Positions 55,641 to 64,000 of a stretch of 64,000 nt of DNA are shown here, in pieces. This stretch comes from Bacteroidales bacterium (GTDB lineage Bacteria > Bacteroidota > Bacteroidia > Bacteroidales > UBA6680), in contig JAOARD010000076.1 of the NCBI GenBank assembly GCA_025210735.1, positions 124,001 to 188,000 on the forward strand. The letters are read 5' to 3'. A program made the position numbers and the translations under genes. Positions within the stretch are counted from its first letter, which is position 1. Every line of letters starts with the position of its first letter. The notes below the pieces were generated by a model. It had not been told where the DNA came from and made no database searches. It saw only the letters and a program-made list of their open reading frames with translations.

Positions 55641-56723
55641 CTACCTCACCAATTTTACTCTAGTTGACCTTATTTTTGTTCTCCCCTTTCTTCCCGGAGT
55701 GGGTAAATACAAACTTCCTCTTGTATTAAAACCATTAAAGAATCTGTTAAGCTTATTACTAAAAGATTGTCCACGATTCATTGTTGCGTAATCAGTTCTA
55801 CCCCAATATCCAGTGGTTGTTGAGTTTGTTGTATTCGCCACTGTTCTTATAAGAGAGTTCCCTGAAAAACCAGTACTGTTTACATCAGTTCCGGCGTTAC
55901 AAGTATAAAAGTCAATCTGTGCATTATTAAATGCTCCGGCATTCAAGTTACTTGCTTCATTCATACCCCAAGAAAATTTCTCTTGTGCAGCATCTCCCTG
56001 CCCATAACCAAACTCAGCAGAGCCAGCGAATCCATGACCAAATACGGCTAAACTTGTAACTTGATCTCCTTCCCTTGCTTCTGATAATTCTGAACTTCCG
56101 ACATCCTTTGAGTTGAGATAATTTGTAAGCTCTTCCGCAGAACCAACCAGTTGCAAATTCACTCCCATTTTATCAGCAATTTCCTGAAATTTTTCAATGT
56201 CTGAATCAGAATATCCTACATTCATCACCGCCCATGTAATTGGCTCGTCTCCTCCTGCATCAACCAGTTTCTGTAGCTGATTGATTGATGTTTCTACAAA
56301 ATTATATTTATATCGTTTCTCACTATCATATTCACCACCTGTAACAACAACCCCTTCCATTCCATTGGGATCAATAAACAATACAGGATTATTATAAGTG
56401 TAATTATATGGAGACCACTCAACATATTTCTCAGCCAAAGGGTCTGGTGCAAGCCACCTACTAACTACCTCTGGTTCATAGGCAACTTCATCAGCAATCG
56501 TATCAGGTTCAATGTAAGCAACTACTTTTTCTGTGATAGTGTTAAAAAAAATGGTACCTATCTGAACAATAGTATCATTGTTAAAAAACTCATTATATTT
56601 TCCATTACTCAATGTTAAAACACCTGGGTCATAACCGTATTCCTTAAAAGGGTTTTGTGCCTTAATATTATTTCCTGCAAACATCAGCAGCAACAAAGCA
56701 CAAAGGATAAATAACTTTCTCAT
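55641..56723 (-). CDS. Secreted mini-RHS protein with a putative His/Cys protease-like C-terminal tip
   Basis: The 360-aa protein has a signal peptide (1-22, ending NIKA), a short conserved hinge (KEYGYDPGVLTLSNGKYNEF) and then the terminal RHS core element WLAPDPLAEK with SPYNYTYNNPVLFIDPNG (about 90-123). It lacks the long RHS shell. The C-terminal 235 residues are variable-tip-like. H230 in VFGHGFAG and C275 in IDFYTCNAG resemble the His-Cys dyad of clan CD-type peptidases and DUF4347-like domains. I infer an effector or processing protease; the dyad is seen, the activity is not shown. Confidence 0.6.
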   Translation of the reverse strand: MRKLFILCALLLLMFAGNNIKAQNPFKEYGYDPGVLTLSNGKYNEFFNNDTIVQIGTIFFNTITEKVVAYIEPDTIADEVAYEPEVVSRWLAPDPLAEKYVEWSPYNYTYNNPVLFIDPNGMEGVVVTGGEYDSEKRYKYNFVETSINQLQKLVDAGGDEPITWAVMNVGYSDSDIEKFQEIADKMGVNLQLVGSAEELTNYLNSKDVGSSELSEAREGDQVTSLAVFGHGFAGSAEFGYGQGDAAQEKFSWGMNEASNLNAGAFNNAQIDFYTCNAGTDVNSTGFSGNSLIRTVANTTNSTTTGYWGRTDYATMNRGQSFSNKLNRFFNGFNTRGSLYLPTPGRKGRTKIRSTRVKLVR

Positions 56724-56736
56724 ATTATTTAAATTA

Positions 56737-57846
56737 TTAGTTCTTAAAACTAGGGTTCATATTCCTGTTTGTATATTTTTCTCTTTCAGTTTTTAAAGAT
56801 TGAAGCCAGTTGAAATACATCTCATCTGGAATCTTCCTATAACCGAACTTATGAATCTTTCCGTAATTTCTCTCCATGTCTTTAAATAGCTTTTTAGCAG
56901 AACTGTTGCTAATAAACAGTTCAGAAACTTCCTTAGCATTACTTTGTTTCATGAGATTAACAAATATCTTCTTTTGCGTTTCTGCCTTTAATAACCATGC
57001 ATTAATGTAATGTGGAAAATATTCCAACGCTAAGTCACAACATTCAATTATAAAATCTCCACTTCCTGTACCAAATTTTCTTTCATATCCTTTTGCCAAA
57101 TCAACTAAACACAATGCTACTGATTGCTTTTGATTCAGGGCATCCATATAAATACCGCTTTTAATTGCATTCATATGAATATATCCAGAAGTCATTAACC
57201 ATGCATCTATCGGAAATGCAGCACATGTTAGCTCTGTATTGTACCATCCCATTTTTTCACTTTGTAACTTGATATAAATATGGTTTGGAGCCAGAGCCAA
57301 ATAAGCCCTCTCACCGAGTTCTTCAACAATTATTTTGTATAGAAAAGGTAGAGAATGACAATTGCCCGAATGATTTGCCAATAGTTTTGAGACAAACATT
57401 TTAGACCAATCTTTCACCCCATTAAAGTCCTCGAAGTCGTAACCATATGGAAAGTGTAAAGCATATAAATTTGAATCTAGGGCTACTGTGAGAGTGTCTG
57501 TCATTAACGTATATACCGCAGAATACTTAGAAACTTTTTCCTTATCTGAGAAGTCATAAACCAGATCTTGCTTCTTAATTATTTCTTGAGCAATCCTCTT
57601 TAAGTTTTCAATATTACGACAAAATATCTTGTAGTCTAATGAATTACCTAAATAAGCATTCTCTGTAACAAAAACGGCTCTCTTAAAATTCAAAAGAGAG
57701 TCATTTGCCAACATATTCGTTAGTTCAATTTTCGCTTCTTCATATTGAACTTTCGATATATCAGAATCCTCGTGCTGAGCTTTGCCGTCAAAATTAAACA
57801 GAACGCAAATCAGCATTATCCATACTATTCTCCAACTCCTTTTCAC
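56737..57846 (-). CDS. Secreted transglutaminase-like protein, paralog 2
   Basis: The 369-aa product has a signal peptide (1-23). It has the same domain as its upstream neighbour: NHSGNCHSLPFLY with C163-H164, a histidine in ALAPNHIYIKLQ (H189), then a strand with NTELTCAAF. A helical, TPR-like C-terminus follows (DLALEYFPHYINAWLLKAET). The two genes overlap by one base at 57846, so they are translationally coupled. Function unknown. The paired paralogs suggest a heterodimer or two related substrates. Confidence 0.6.
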   Translation of the reverse strand: MKRSWRIVWIMLICVLFNFDGKAQHEDSDISKVQYEEAKIELTNMLANDSLLNFKRAVFVTENAYLGNSLDYKIFCRNIENLKRIAQEIIKKQDLVYDFSDKEKVSKYSAVYTLMTDTLTVALDSNLYALHFPYGYDFEDFNGVKDWSKMFVSKLLANHSGNCHSLPFLYKIIVEELGERAYLALAPNHIYIKLQSEKMGWYNTELTCAAFPIDAWLMTSGYIHMNAIKSGIYMDALNQKQSVALCLVDLAKGYERKFGTGSGDFIIECCDLALEYFPHYINAWLLKAETQKKIFVNLMKQSNAKEVSELFISNSSAKKLFKDMERNYGKIHKFGYRKIPDEMYFNWLQSLKTEREKYTNRNMNPSFKN

Positions 57847-59192
57847 TACTTAATAATACTTTTTTGCAGATTCATAAGCCCACTTTGATGTTCTTGCTTA
57901 AACTTCTCTTGTTCAATCGACTGCAACCAGTCTTGATAAGCTTCGGGTGGCATCTCTGAAAAACCCAAATTATCAATTTGTCTATATGTTTTATTGCGTT
58001 GCTCCAGAATTTCCATCGCCTTCGGAAATTGTCTCAATTTCTCCAAATTATCAACTCCTCTCTGTATCATTTGCTTATTAACATATCCAAAATGAACAGT
58101 GTTATAGTTTGCTTTTATTTTAAGAGCATAAATGTTGTTTGGATGATATTCCAGTGCTTTATCAATGCAATCCTTTACAAAAGGATCATAACCATATTTC
58201 CAGATATAGCCATTAGCAAGGTCTGCAAGAGAGGTCGCAATAGTTTCTCTTTTACTTAAAGTATCAAGATAAATCTCATTCCTAATTGCCTCAGATTTAA
58301 CAAATCCTGAACCCACTACCCAGTAGTCAGATGTAATTTTTCCCGCTGTAAGTTCTAAATTGTATAGATTACCATCTCTACCTTTTACTTTTACATAAGT
58401 GTGAGATGGTGAAAATGCTAGCCAAGCATTTCCTGAATTCATTTTTTCCACAATACTTAAATACAAAAGAGGCAATGAATGACACTGCCCCGATTGTGTC
58501 ATTATTGTTTTTATAACAAACATTTTCGTCCAGTCCTGCTTACCAAAAATATCGTCAAAATCATATCTGATAGGAAAATGCTTAACAGTCTCTTCTGCTG
58601 AATTATCTTTGACTTCTAAAGTATCAGCAAAGAACCTGAAAATCATCATATTCTTTGCCAAATCGTCTATCTCATTTACTCCCTCCTGAGCCATTGCCCT
58701 TTCGCAAAAGGCAGCAATATTCGCAATACTCTTGTCATAAGTTTGAAAATCAGCAGTATTCTCAAAAAATGCATTCTCTACTAAGTACACTGCTTTTATA
58801 AGACTCAATTCCTGTTTCCCTTCCAACATTGAAACAAGCTCATCTTTTGCCTGATAATATGATTGTGTTCCTTTTAGATTCTTAAGCAATGGCAGGCTAT
58901 AGTTAACCTCTTGTTTCAAGATATTCTCAATATCTGTATTACGTTTTCGCTCACTCCTTAACCGTTCCTCTAGCCTTTTCATATCTCGTTCAATGATCAC
59001 CTGATTTCTTTTAGCTATATCCCGAATATGATAAACACTTGGCGGTATATTAGTTTTACTAGTTGACTTCATGCCAATACTAGCTTTCGAAGCCAAAGAA
59101 CTTTGAGTAGGAAGTTTAATTTCTGGAAGTTGAGCAAAAGCAAATATTCCAAGAAATTGCAGAGCTGTTATGATGAATAATTTTCTTAGCAA
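57846..59192 (-). CDS. Secreted transglutaminase-like protein, paralog 1
   Basis: The 448-aa product has a signal peptide (1-20, ending FAFA), a charged helical linker (about 55-95), and a transglutaminase-like core with C237-H238 in SGQCHSLPLLY, H264 in FSPSHTYVKV and an acidic residue in YNLELTAG. A TPR-like tail follows (DCIDKALEYHPNNIYALKIKA). It heads the four-gene operon that ends with the lipoprotein. It may cleave or crosslink periplasmic or surface proteins; the Cys/His arrangement is seen, substrates are unknown. Confidence 0.6.
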   Translation of the reverse strand: MLRKLFIITALQFLGIFAFAQLPEIKLPTQSSLASKASIGMKSTSKTNIPPSVYHIRDIAKRNQVIIERDMKRLEERLRSERKRNTDIENILKQEVNYSLPLLKNLKGTQSYYQAKDELVSMLEGKQELSLIKAVYLVENAFFENTADFQTYDKSIANIAAFCERAMAQEGVNEIDDLAKNMMIFRFFADTLEVKDNSAEETVKHFPIRYDFDDIFGKQDWTKMFVIKTIMTQSGQCHSLPLLYLSIVEKMNSGNAWLAFSPSHTYVKVKGRDGNLYNLELTAGKITSDYWVVGSGFVKSEAIRNEIYLDTLSKRETIATSLADLANGYIWKYGYDPFVKDCIDKALEYHPNNIYALKIKANYNTVHFGYVNKQMIQRGVDNLEKLRQFPKAMEILEQRNKTYRQIDNLGFSEMPPEAYQDWLQSIEQEKFKQEHQSGLMNLQKSIIK

Positions 59193-59223
59193 TCTAACTG
59201 TTGGGATTAATTATAATTACGTG

Positions 59224-59231
59224 CGAAAATA
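59224..59231 (-). promoter_or_regulatory. Promoter of the transglutaminase/mini-RHS operon
   Basis: On the minus strand TATTTTCG (59231 to 59224) fits the -7 box with one change. It is about 32 bases upstream of the ATG at 59192. Confidence 0.4.
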
Positions 59232-59295
59232 AACATAAATTCTAAAAATACGCTTTAATTTTTAACATCTCTCTAAAATTTCAAAAAATAATATA

Positions 59296-59323
59296 GGTTA
59301 ATAATTATAGGTAATTATTAACC
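59296..59323. terminator. 12-bp inverted repeat behind qatD (candidate terminator)
   Basis: GGTTAATAATTA (59296-59307) pairs perfectly with TAATTATTAACC (59312-59323). On the minus strand a TTTTTTG run follows eight bases later. It lies between qatD and the next operon. A protein-binding role is also possible. Confidence 0.5.
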
Positions 59324-59425
59324 TTGATAAAATTTACAACTTCCTCTACTTGCTTTTGCTGAGAGCGGGCTCCTCCTTAAAAACTTATTAATTTCGTATA
59401 GTTTCCTTATACATAGATTCTAAAA

Positions 59426-60148
59426 TCAACTTAACACTCTTTTAAAATTTAGAAATATCTGTTTCTCAACAAATTCCACCTTCATGTTTTTAATTAAAGA
59501 AATTTCCCGAATTGTATCTAACAAATAATCAGATAAAGAAACCCCTACATCAAGAAAAGGGTAATCAGACTCTGTTAATATATTATCAAGAGGTATCTGT
59601 GCAATTATTTCTCTACCAGATTTAGTTTTAGTCATATTGTAATTTATTGAAAAATAATAACCTCTTCTTATTGCTAACTTCAAATTTCTTATTGAACCAG
59701 AATAATAATGCAAGATAACACGTCCATTAAAATTATCCCCAAGAATATCTAATACCTCTTTTTCTGACCTTCTAGAATGTATTGTCAATATTTTGTTTCC
59801 TACACGATGGCACAAATTAATGATTTTAGAAAAAATTGATAATTGCAGCTCAAAAGAATCTTTGTTTCTACCAGATTTATCTAATCCTATTTCCCCAACA
59901 TATCTCGTCTGTTCTAGTTGCTGTTCAAATAGCCCAATCTCATTAGGACGCAGACCAATCACCTCTGGATGATATCCAAGAGCAGCTCTTAAATATTTTA
60001 AGTTACGACACTTATCTCTTGTATGAAAAAAGACTGATGGTGCATTCGTTACCGCAATTGTATATATTTTCCCTTCCTCTATTTTTTCAATTGCACTTAA
60101 TTCATCTTTATGCAAGTCCAAATGAAAATGAGTATCAACTAGTGTCAT
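59426..60148 (-). CDS. qatD: QatD: TatD-family metal-dependent nuclease of the Qat defence system
   Basis: A 240-aa TIM-barrel hydrolase. The metal ligands of the TatD family are all visible: H7 and H9 in DTHFHLD, E86 in VGEIGLDKSG, H124 in LTIHSRRSEKE, H147 in VILHYYSG and D195 in LTESDYPFLD. TatD proteins are 3'-5' DNases. Here the gene follows qatC by one base and lies fourth in the Qat order, so it is assigned to the anti-phage system rather than to housekeeping. Confidence 0.88.
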   Translation of the reverse strand: MTLVDTHFHLDLHKDELSAIEKIEEGKIYTIAVTNAPSVFFHTRDKCRNLKYLRAALGYHPEVIGLRPNEIGLFEQQLEQTRYVGEIGLDKSGRNKDSFELQLSIFSKIINLCHRVGNKILTIHSRRSEKEVLDILGDNFNGRVILHYYSGSIRNLKLAIRRGYYFSINYNMTKTKSGREIIAQIPLDNILTESDYPFLDVGVSLSDYLLDTIREISLIKNMKVEFVEKQIFLNFKRVLS

Positions 60149-60149
60149 T

Positions 60150-61469
60150 TTACAAATCCTTAATAAAGTTATCTACCTCAAGAATTCCTCGTCTTACCAA
60201 TTCAAGATAATCATTTATGCCTCCTTCTGGAATATTTCCTGATTTTAAAAGTTCAAATACATTCAATTTACGTTGAACAATAAGGCGTTGTATAGCTATT
60301 TTAAAGGCATGAATATCAGCCCCCTTGTCTTTATTATAAGACGTATCGAATTTCTTGACATCAAAAACATAATCGTCAGGATTATCCTTACCTACTTTAT
60401 GCAATGCAGCTCGTCTTATTATACATGGAATACAATGCCCACAGTGCACCTCTCCTTTTTTACTCCATCGCTTATAATACCCAGGTTTTGAACATGATAT
60501 TGTCTTATTAAACAATTCAATAACAAGCTTTTCCCTTGGAGAATCCTTTATCATTTCTCCTTTTGTGTGAAACTGATATGGGTTAATTATCTCATTATTT
60601 ATCCCAAGCGCCTTCATTACAGAGACAAATTTATCTATAAAAAAAGGATGTGTCGTTTTCGTACTATAAGTTCCTTGACGACTATATGTAAGGGGCAGAT
60701 TGAGTGATATTAAACCGTTTTCGGGAACATACAGTGGGATATTATCTCCATAAGTATTTGCAACTACTACTCCTAGCACAAGAAAAAGAAATGATCTTGC
60801 TCGTTGAGTATCTTCTCCTTTAAAGTCTTTTTCTTTCTTCTTACTCGGCTGTACATAAAATAAAAAATCCTGTATATCTCTATCTTTATAAGCTTTTTTT
60901 AATGAAGAAATTAAATCCTGTTGGGAAGCCTTCTCATATCCCCCTTTTTTGTGATGTCCAACCAGAGCTAAATCACCTTCCTCTAGTAATTTAACTGCCC
61001 CAATAAAAGAATCTAGCCCTCCTGAGAATAAACACACTTTGTCAAAAGTTACATCAGTACTTATAAGTTTACTCTCCATGCAGTGCTCATTCCTTTTTGA
61101 CAATGATATATGCCAATAGTCTCCACTTAAGAATCCTAAAGCCTCTTCAATATCTTCTGAAATAGAATTCCATTTATCAATGTTAAGCACAGGAAGAGAT
61201 ATTTCAAATTTCCTTGTCCATTGGTAATGACCAAATTCATTTCTTGACACCAACTGATCAAGACTATAAACGGCAAGAGCTAAGTTTAATAGATCAATAG
61301 TATCTTCTGATAGAGTCAAATTTCTACTTTTCAGAAAATATGAAACATTAGAAGATAACGACCCCTGTATTGCATTATCACCAATTATTGACGGTATAGC
61401 AATGACATTGCCGTTTGTATCGACTACATCATTTTTATTTTGCTGTATTATTAACTTTGTGCTTTTCAT
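60150..61469 (-). CDS. qatC: QatC: QueC-like PP-loop protein of the Qat defence system
   Basis: The 439-aa protein has the PP-loop SGGLDS at 149-154 (ATP pyrophosphatase), ENGLISLNLPL as in 7-cyano-7-deazaguanine synthases, and the zinc site CSKPG (C326) with C343, C346 and C349 in HCGHCIPC. The N-terminal about 140 residues are extra relative to housekeeping QueC. In Qat systems this enzyme is needed for defence; its modification target is not deducible here. The ATG overlaps the qatB stop by four bases. Confidence 0.9.
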   Translation of the reverse strand: MKSTKLIIQQNKNDVVDTNGNVIAIPSIIGDNAIQGSLSSNVSYFLKSRNLTLSEDTIDLLNLALAVYSLDQLVSRNEFGHYQWTRKFEISLPVLNIDKWNSISEDIEEALGFLSGDYWHISLSKRNEHCMESKLISTDVTFDKVCLFSGGLDSFIGAVKLLEEGDLALVGHHKKGGYEKASQQDLISSLKKAYKDRDIQDFLFYVQPSKKKEKDFKGEDTQRARSFLFLVLGVVVANTYGDNIPLYVPENGLISLNLPLTYSRQGTYSTKTTHPFFIDKFVSVMKALGINNEIINPYQFHTKGEMIKDSPREKLVIELFNKTISCSKPGYYKRWSKKGEVHCGHCIPCIIRRAALHKVGKDNPDDYVFDVKKFDTSYNKDKGADIHAFKIAIQRLIVQRKLNVFELLKSGNIPEGGINDYLELVRRGILEVDNFIKDL

Positions 61470-62380
61470 ATTTCTAAAATTGAATACGCATATTGAAATA
61501 CTTCATTTATAATTTTTTGCCCATCTTCTTCCGAAAGACCTCTAGAATCGAAATTTATTTCAGATAGTTCTAACTTAACTTCTTCCCTCACAAAATCTTT
61601 AACTTCATACTCTCTCTCTAAAACAACTCTAGGGCTATAGTCCTTATCATATAAGGTTTTCCCTAATTCAGACATTAAACGATCAATGATATATTCAGAA
61701 ATATAGAATTCAGTAAATTCCAAAGCTAATTCTGGTGTAATATTGTCTAATTCTTTTATATCTCTGTCCTCCAATTCAAATTTTTCAAACATTTTTGAAA
61801 GAACTTCAGATACAGCAGAACGAGCATACGGTTCATCCGCCAGATTAGTTGAAGGAGCAAGAAATTCTACCAACTTTGTAAACGCACTTAGAGCTGTTAA
61901 ATTTTGCAAATTATCAATCCCAAGCTTTTGAAAGGCTTGTTTAGTTCCACTCTGTATTACATCTGACAAGAAACCAACAAAACGACTCGCAGATTTTTTA
62001 CCACCTATGGCTGAATTTGCCATAACTTTAGAACCTCCACTTGCTCCTACATAACCTCTTACTGTACTTCTAAGCTTACCTCTTGATGGAGTCTTTAAAT
62101 AAGAGGTCAATGACCTTCTCACAGTTCTAAAATCACCTGTCGTCGGCTTATTGATTTCGACACTCTTATCAGAATCTTTTTTTTCTTCTTTCTGATTATC
62201 CTGATCGTCCTTATCTCCTTTCTTATTATCCTGATCTTCTTCTTTCTGGTGCTCTTGATTCTCCTGCACCTCCTCGTCCTTATTATCTTGACCTTCTTCT
62301 ATAATATCAGAGTTATCTGCCCAATCAGGAAGTATTGGAGTTCCATTTACAGGACCTGAATTCCCCTTAGATGTTCCCAT
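61466..62380 (-). CDS. qatB: QatB, second subunit of the Qat defence system
   Basis: The 304-aa protein has the typical QatB opening MGTSKGNSGPVNGTPILPDW. A very acidic, repetitive linker follows (about 28-73, rich in D, N, K, E). The conserved block contains VRRSLTSYLKTPSRGKL and YVGASGGSKVMANSAIGGKK. A helical C-terminus is unassigned. No enzymatic motif is seen. It starts six bases after the qatA stop. Confidence 0.85.
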   Translation of the reverse strand: MGTSKGNSGPVNGTPILPDWADNSDIIEEGQDNKDEEVQENQEHQKEEDQDNKKGDKDDQDNQKEEKKDSDKSVEINKPTTGDFRTVRRSLTSYLKTPSRGKLRSTVRGYVGASGGSKVMANSAIGGKKSASRFVGFLSDVIQSGTKQAFQKLGIDNLQNLTALSAFTKLVEFLAPSTNLADEPYARSAVSEVLSKMFEKFELEDRDIKELDNITPELALEFTEFYISEYIIDRLMSELGKTLYDKDYSPRVVLEREYEVKDFVREEVKLELSEINFDSRGLSEEDGQKIINEVFQYAYSILEI

Positions 62381-62386
62381 TTTCTT

Positions 62387-64000
62387 TTAATTTAATTTGG
62401 ATAATTCTTTCTCTGCCGCATTGGCTAGTCTTTTGTTTTGATCATTGTCACGCCAATTTTCGAGTAACTTTCTAATTTTCAGTTTATCCTTTTCATTGCT
62501 GAAGCATCTATATGTGATAGGCACAATAGAAGCCATCATCTGATTTCCCGATAACGTATTTAAAAATGTAAGTAACTCTGACTTTAAGCCATCTCTCTTT
62601 TCTGCAATTCCTATTAAGGCTTTCATAAGCTTTGAACGTTTCACTCCATCCTCTTCCTGCACAACCTTACCTGATATTTCTGTAAAAATTATAGCCGCAT
62701 CTCCCTCGGAAATACTTTCAATATCAACAAGTACCTTTTTCAGGAGAGCATCAGAAGTTGACAATAAATCATTTATCATTTTCTGAACTTCAATACTAAT
62801 ACGTGCACCAAAAAGACGTGATTTAATATTAATATTATCCCTTGAGAAATAAAAATAAGGACGTAAATCTTTCTTTGATAATGAAGGATCTATATTCAGC
62901 CATCTCTTAAGCCATTCATCTTCCTGCCAGTGTTCAAACTCTTCGGGCATTTCTATGTCTGCATCAGATGATAATTTTTCAAGACTTGTTAATTCTTTAA
63001 CTTCTCCTTTTTCATGCTCAACCTTAGATTGAATGGCTTTAAATGCCTCTGGTTTAAAATATTCCAACAACATAATTTTAGCCAAGATACGCTTCTCTAT
63101 TTGAATTCCCTTACTCAAAGCCATTTGCATTCGAAGAAGAAGAGTATTTAAAAATCGCTTACATTGTCTTGGATTTCCATTTAGACCAGCACTCAATACT
63201 GGTGTAATTTGCGCAGATAAAATTAAATCCTCTTTCAGCATTGGTATATTCTTTCCTACCAATTCTTCCATTTTTTCTGCACAAAATACTTTCTGAAATA
63301 AGTTGATCTTTTTTTCCTCAATAATCTTTAACCGTAACCTCTCATAGTCTTCGGGGCATTCAATATGTTTTTGAGCCAATAAAAGGTTTATATATGTTTC
63401 TAATTCCACATCACTCAATGAAGGAATTCTAATTGGTATTTGAATGAGTTTTTCTAAATAATCTCTACTAACATCCTTTTCTCCTGGTATTTCAGGATAC
63501 TTTCTTTTTACTGCGTACTCAATCAACCTTTCATCTGCGCCAATAATAAATACTGTATTTGGAGTAAATAGAAATAGCTTTATTGCTTCAAGTGTTTCAA
63601 TCACTGTTGTAGGAGAACATCTATCCAGATCATCTATAAATACTATAAGTTTTGAAATCTTTGTTTCATCTAACAAATCTTGGAAGTCAGAATAAAACTC
63701 TTTTAGCCCAGCATCCTCTTCCGCCTTCTTAGCTATACTTTCAACTATCTCATCATATTTCCCATCTTCAATTGATTTAGCAGCGCCTGTTAGCAATTCT
63801 TTTCCTGTAGGTATGAAGTCTTTCAATGCTAAAGCAACATTTCCTACACCTCCCGTTGCAAGGTAAGTTAAACCATGCGCAGTCGCCGTTTTGGCTAACT
63901 TCAATACATCAATATTCTTCAACAATCGTCCTGCTATTTTTTTAGCCTTGCCACATAAAGTTCTACGTTTAACAGTTTCTTCAACAATTCTTGTCATAAG
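62387..64000 (-). CDS. qatA: QatA: KAP-family P-loop ATPase of the Qat defence system (3' part)
   Basis: At least 537 codons; the gene runs off the right edge, so the Walker A and start are not visible. Walker B is clear: KLIVFIDDLDRCSPTTVIE, with LEAIKLFLFTPNTVFIIGAD, typical of KAP NTPases. The C-terminal part is helical (KRFLNTLLLRMQMALSKG as in KAP proteins). The segment with GLTYLATGGVGNVALALKDF near the left end of the visible part suggests membrane-associated helices inserted in the domain, as known for KAP ATPases. First gene of qatABCD. Confidence 0.9.
   Translation of the reverse strand, partial: LMTRIVEETVKRRTLCGKAKKIAGRLLKNIDVLKLAKTATAHGLTYLATGGVGNVALALKDFIPTGKELLTGAAKSIEDGKYDEIVESIAKKAEEDAGLKEFYSDFQDLLDETKISKLIVFIDDLDRCSPTTVIETLEAIKLFLFTPNTVFIIGADERLIEYAVKRKYPEIPGEKDVSRDYLEKLIQIPIRIPSLSDVELETYINLLLAQKHIECPEDYERLRLKIIEEKKINLFQKVFCAEKMEELVGKNIPMLKEDLILSAQITPVLSAGLNGNPRQCKRFLNTLLLRMQMALSKGIQIEKRILAKIMLLEYFKPEAFKAIQSKVEHEKGEVKELTSLEKLSSDADIEMPEEFEHWQEDEWLKRWLNIDPSLSKKDLRPYFYFSRDNINIKSRLFGARISIEVQKMINDLLSTSDALLKKVLVDIESISEGDAAIIFTEISGKVVQEEDGVKRSKLMKALIGIAEKRDGLKSELLTFLNTLSGNQMMASIVPITYRCFSNEKDKLKIRKLLENWRDNDQNKRLANAAEKELSKLN

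Larger units (their letters stand above)
40688..64000. mobile_element. Integrative mobilizable element in tRNA-Asn (left end; right end outside the window)
   Basis: Boundaries: the truncated tRNA-Asn at 40688-40735 on the left; the right end is not reached. Contents in order: tyrosine recombinase, coiled-coil and TPR cargo, iterons and small control genes, a mobilization module (excisionase-like, DUF2958, MobC-like, relaxase, VirD4-type ATPase), a secreted mini-RHS/transglutaminase operon, and a QatABCD defence operon. No VirB4/TraG-type channel genes are visible, so it looks mobilizable rather than self-transmissible, unless such genes lie beyond 64000. Confidence 0.78.

Noticed and set aside
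60150-61469. Housekeeping queuosine-pathway QueC
   Set aside because: The N-terminal extension and the tight linkage to qatA, qatB and a TatD gene point to the defence paralog; no queD, queE or queF is nearby.

Overview
The window reads as a chromosomal segment of a low-GC Bacteroidota, most likely of the order Bacteroidales. Four things point there: promoter boxes of the form TAnnTTTG, a type IX secretion gene (porZ) in one operon with recO and rdgB, a single-anchor b-type succinate dehydrogenase/fumarate reductase operon, and Bacteroidota-type integrase, mobilization and mini-RHS genes. No genus is claimed.

Layout. 1-13.7 kb is core: the 5' end of an aminotransferase, rdgB-porZ-recO, a very large sensor protein fusing class III cyclase and HD domains, a universal stress protein, dgt and sdhCAB. 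13.7-26.4 kb is an eroding accessory island, almost all on the minus strand. It holds an orphan DUF1778 antitoxin with a toxin remnant, a DUF6438 lipoprotein gene with an in-frame stop, a Fic protein with an operator-like repeat set, a partly duplicated gene flanking an alpha/beta hydrolase, and GIY-YIG and zinc-finger proteins. 26.6-32.1 kb carries an RluA-type pseudouridine synthase, then a 1.7-kb non-coding AT-rich stretch rich in the 9-mer TTATCAACA (a candidate replication origin), a DUF6261 gene, a DUF4291 gene and mosaic intergenic repeats. 32.2-40.6 kb returns to mostly core genes: a bacterial GRAS-domain protein, cvpA, a DUF3667 protein, tyrS, pyrH, frr and a secreted transglutaminase-like protein.

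From about 40.69 kb to the right edge the window is an integrated mobilizable element. Its left end is the 3' half of a tRNA-Asn(GUU) gene, still followed by its own terminator, with a tyrosine recombinase gene beside it. Inside are coiled-coil and TPR cargo genes, an iteron-bearing control region, small membrane peptides, an excisionase-like protein, DUF2958, a MobC-like protein, a relaxase and a VirD4/TraG-type coupling ATPase. No type IV secretion channel genes are seen, so the element is probably mobilized by another conjugative element.

Behind the mobilization genes are two minus-strand cargo operons. One (59.2 to 55.1 kb) encodes two paralogous secreted transglutaminase-like proteins, a secreted mini-RHS protein with a putative His/Cys protease tip, and a lipoprotein that could be its immunity partner; I do not recognise this set as a described system. 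The other (64.0 to 59.4 kb) is a QatABCD anti-phage system, with qatA running off the right edge. Transfer, weapon-like and defence genes thus sit on one tRNA-integrated element. The structure predicts an intact tRNA-Asn at the unseen right end.
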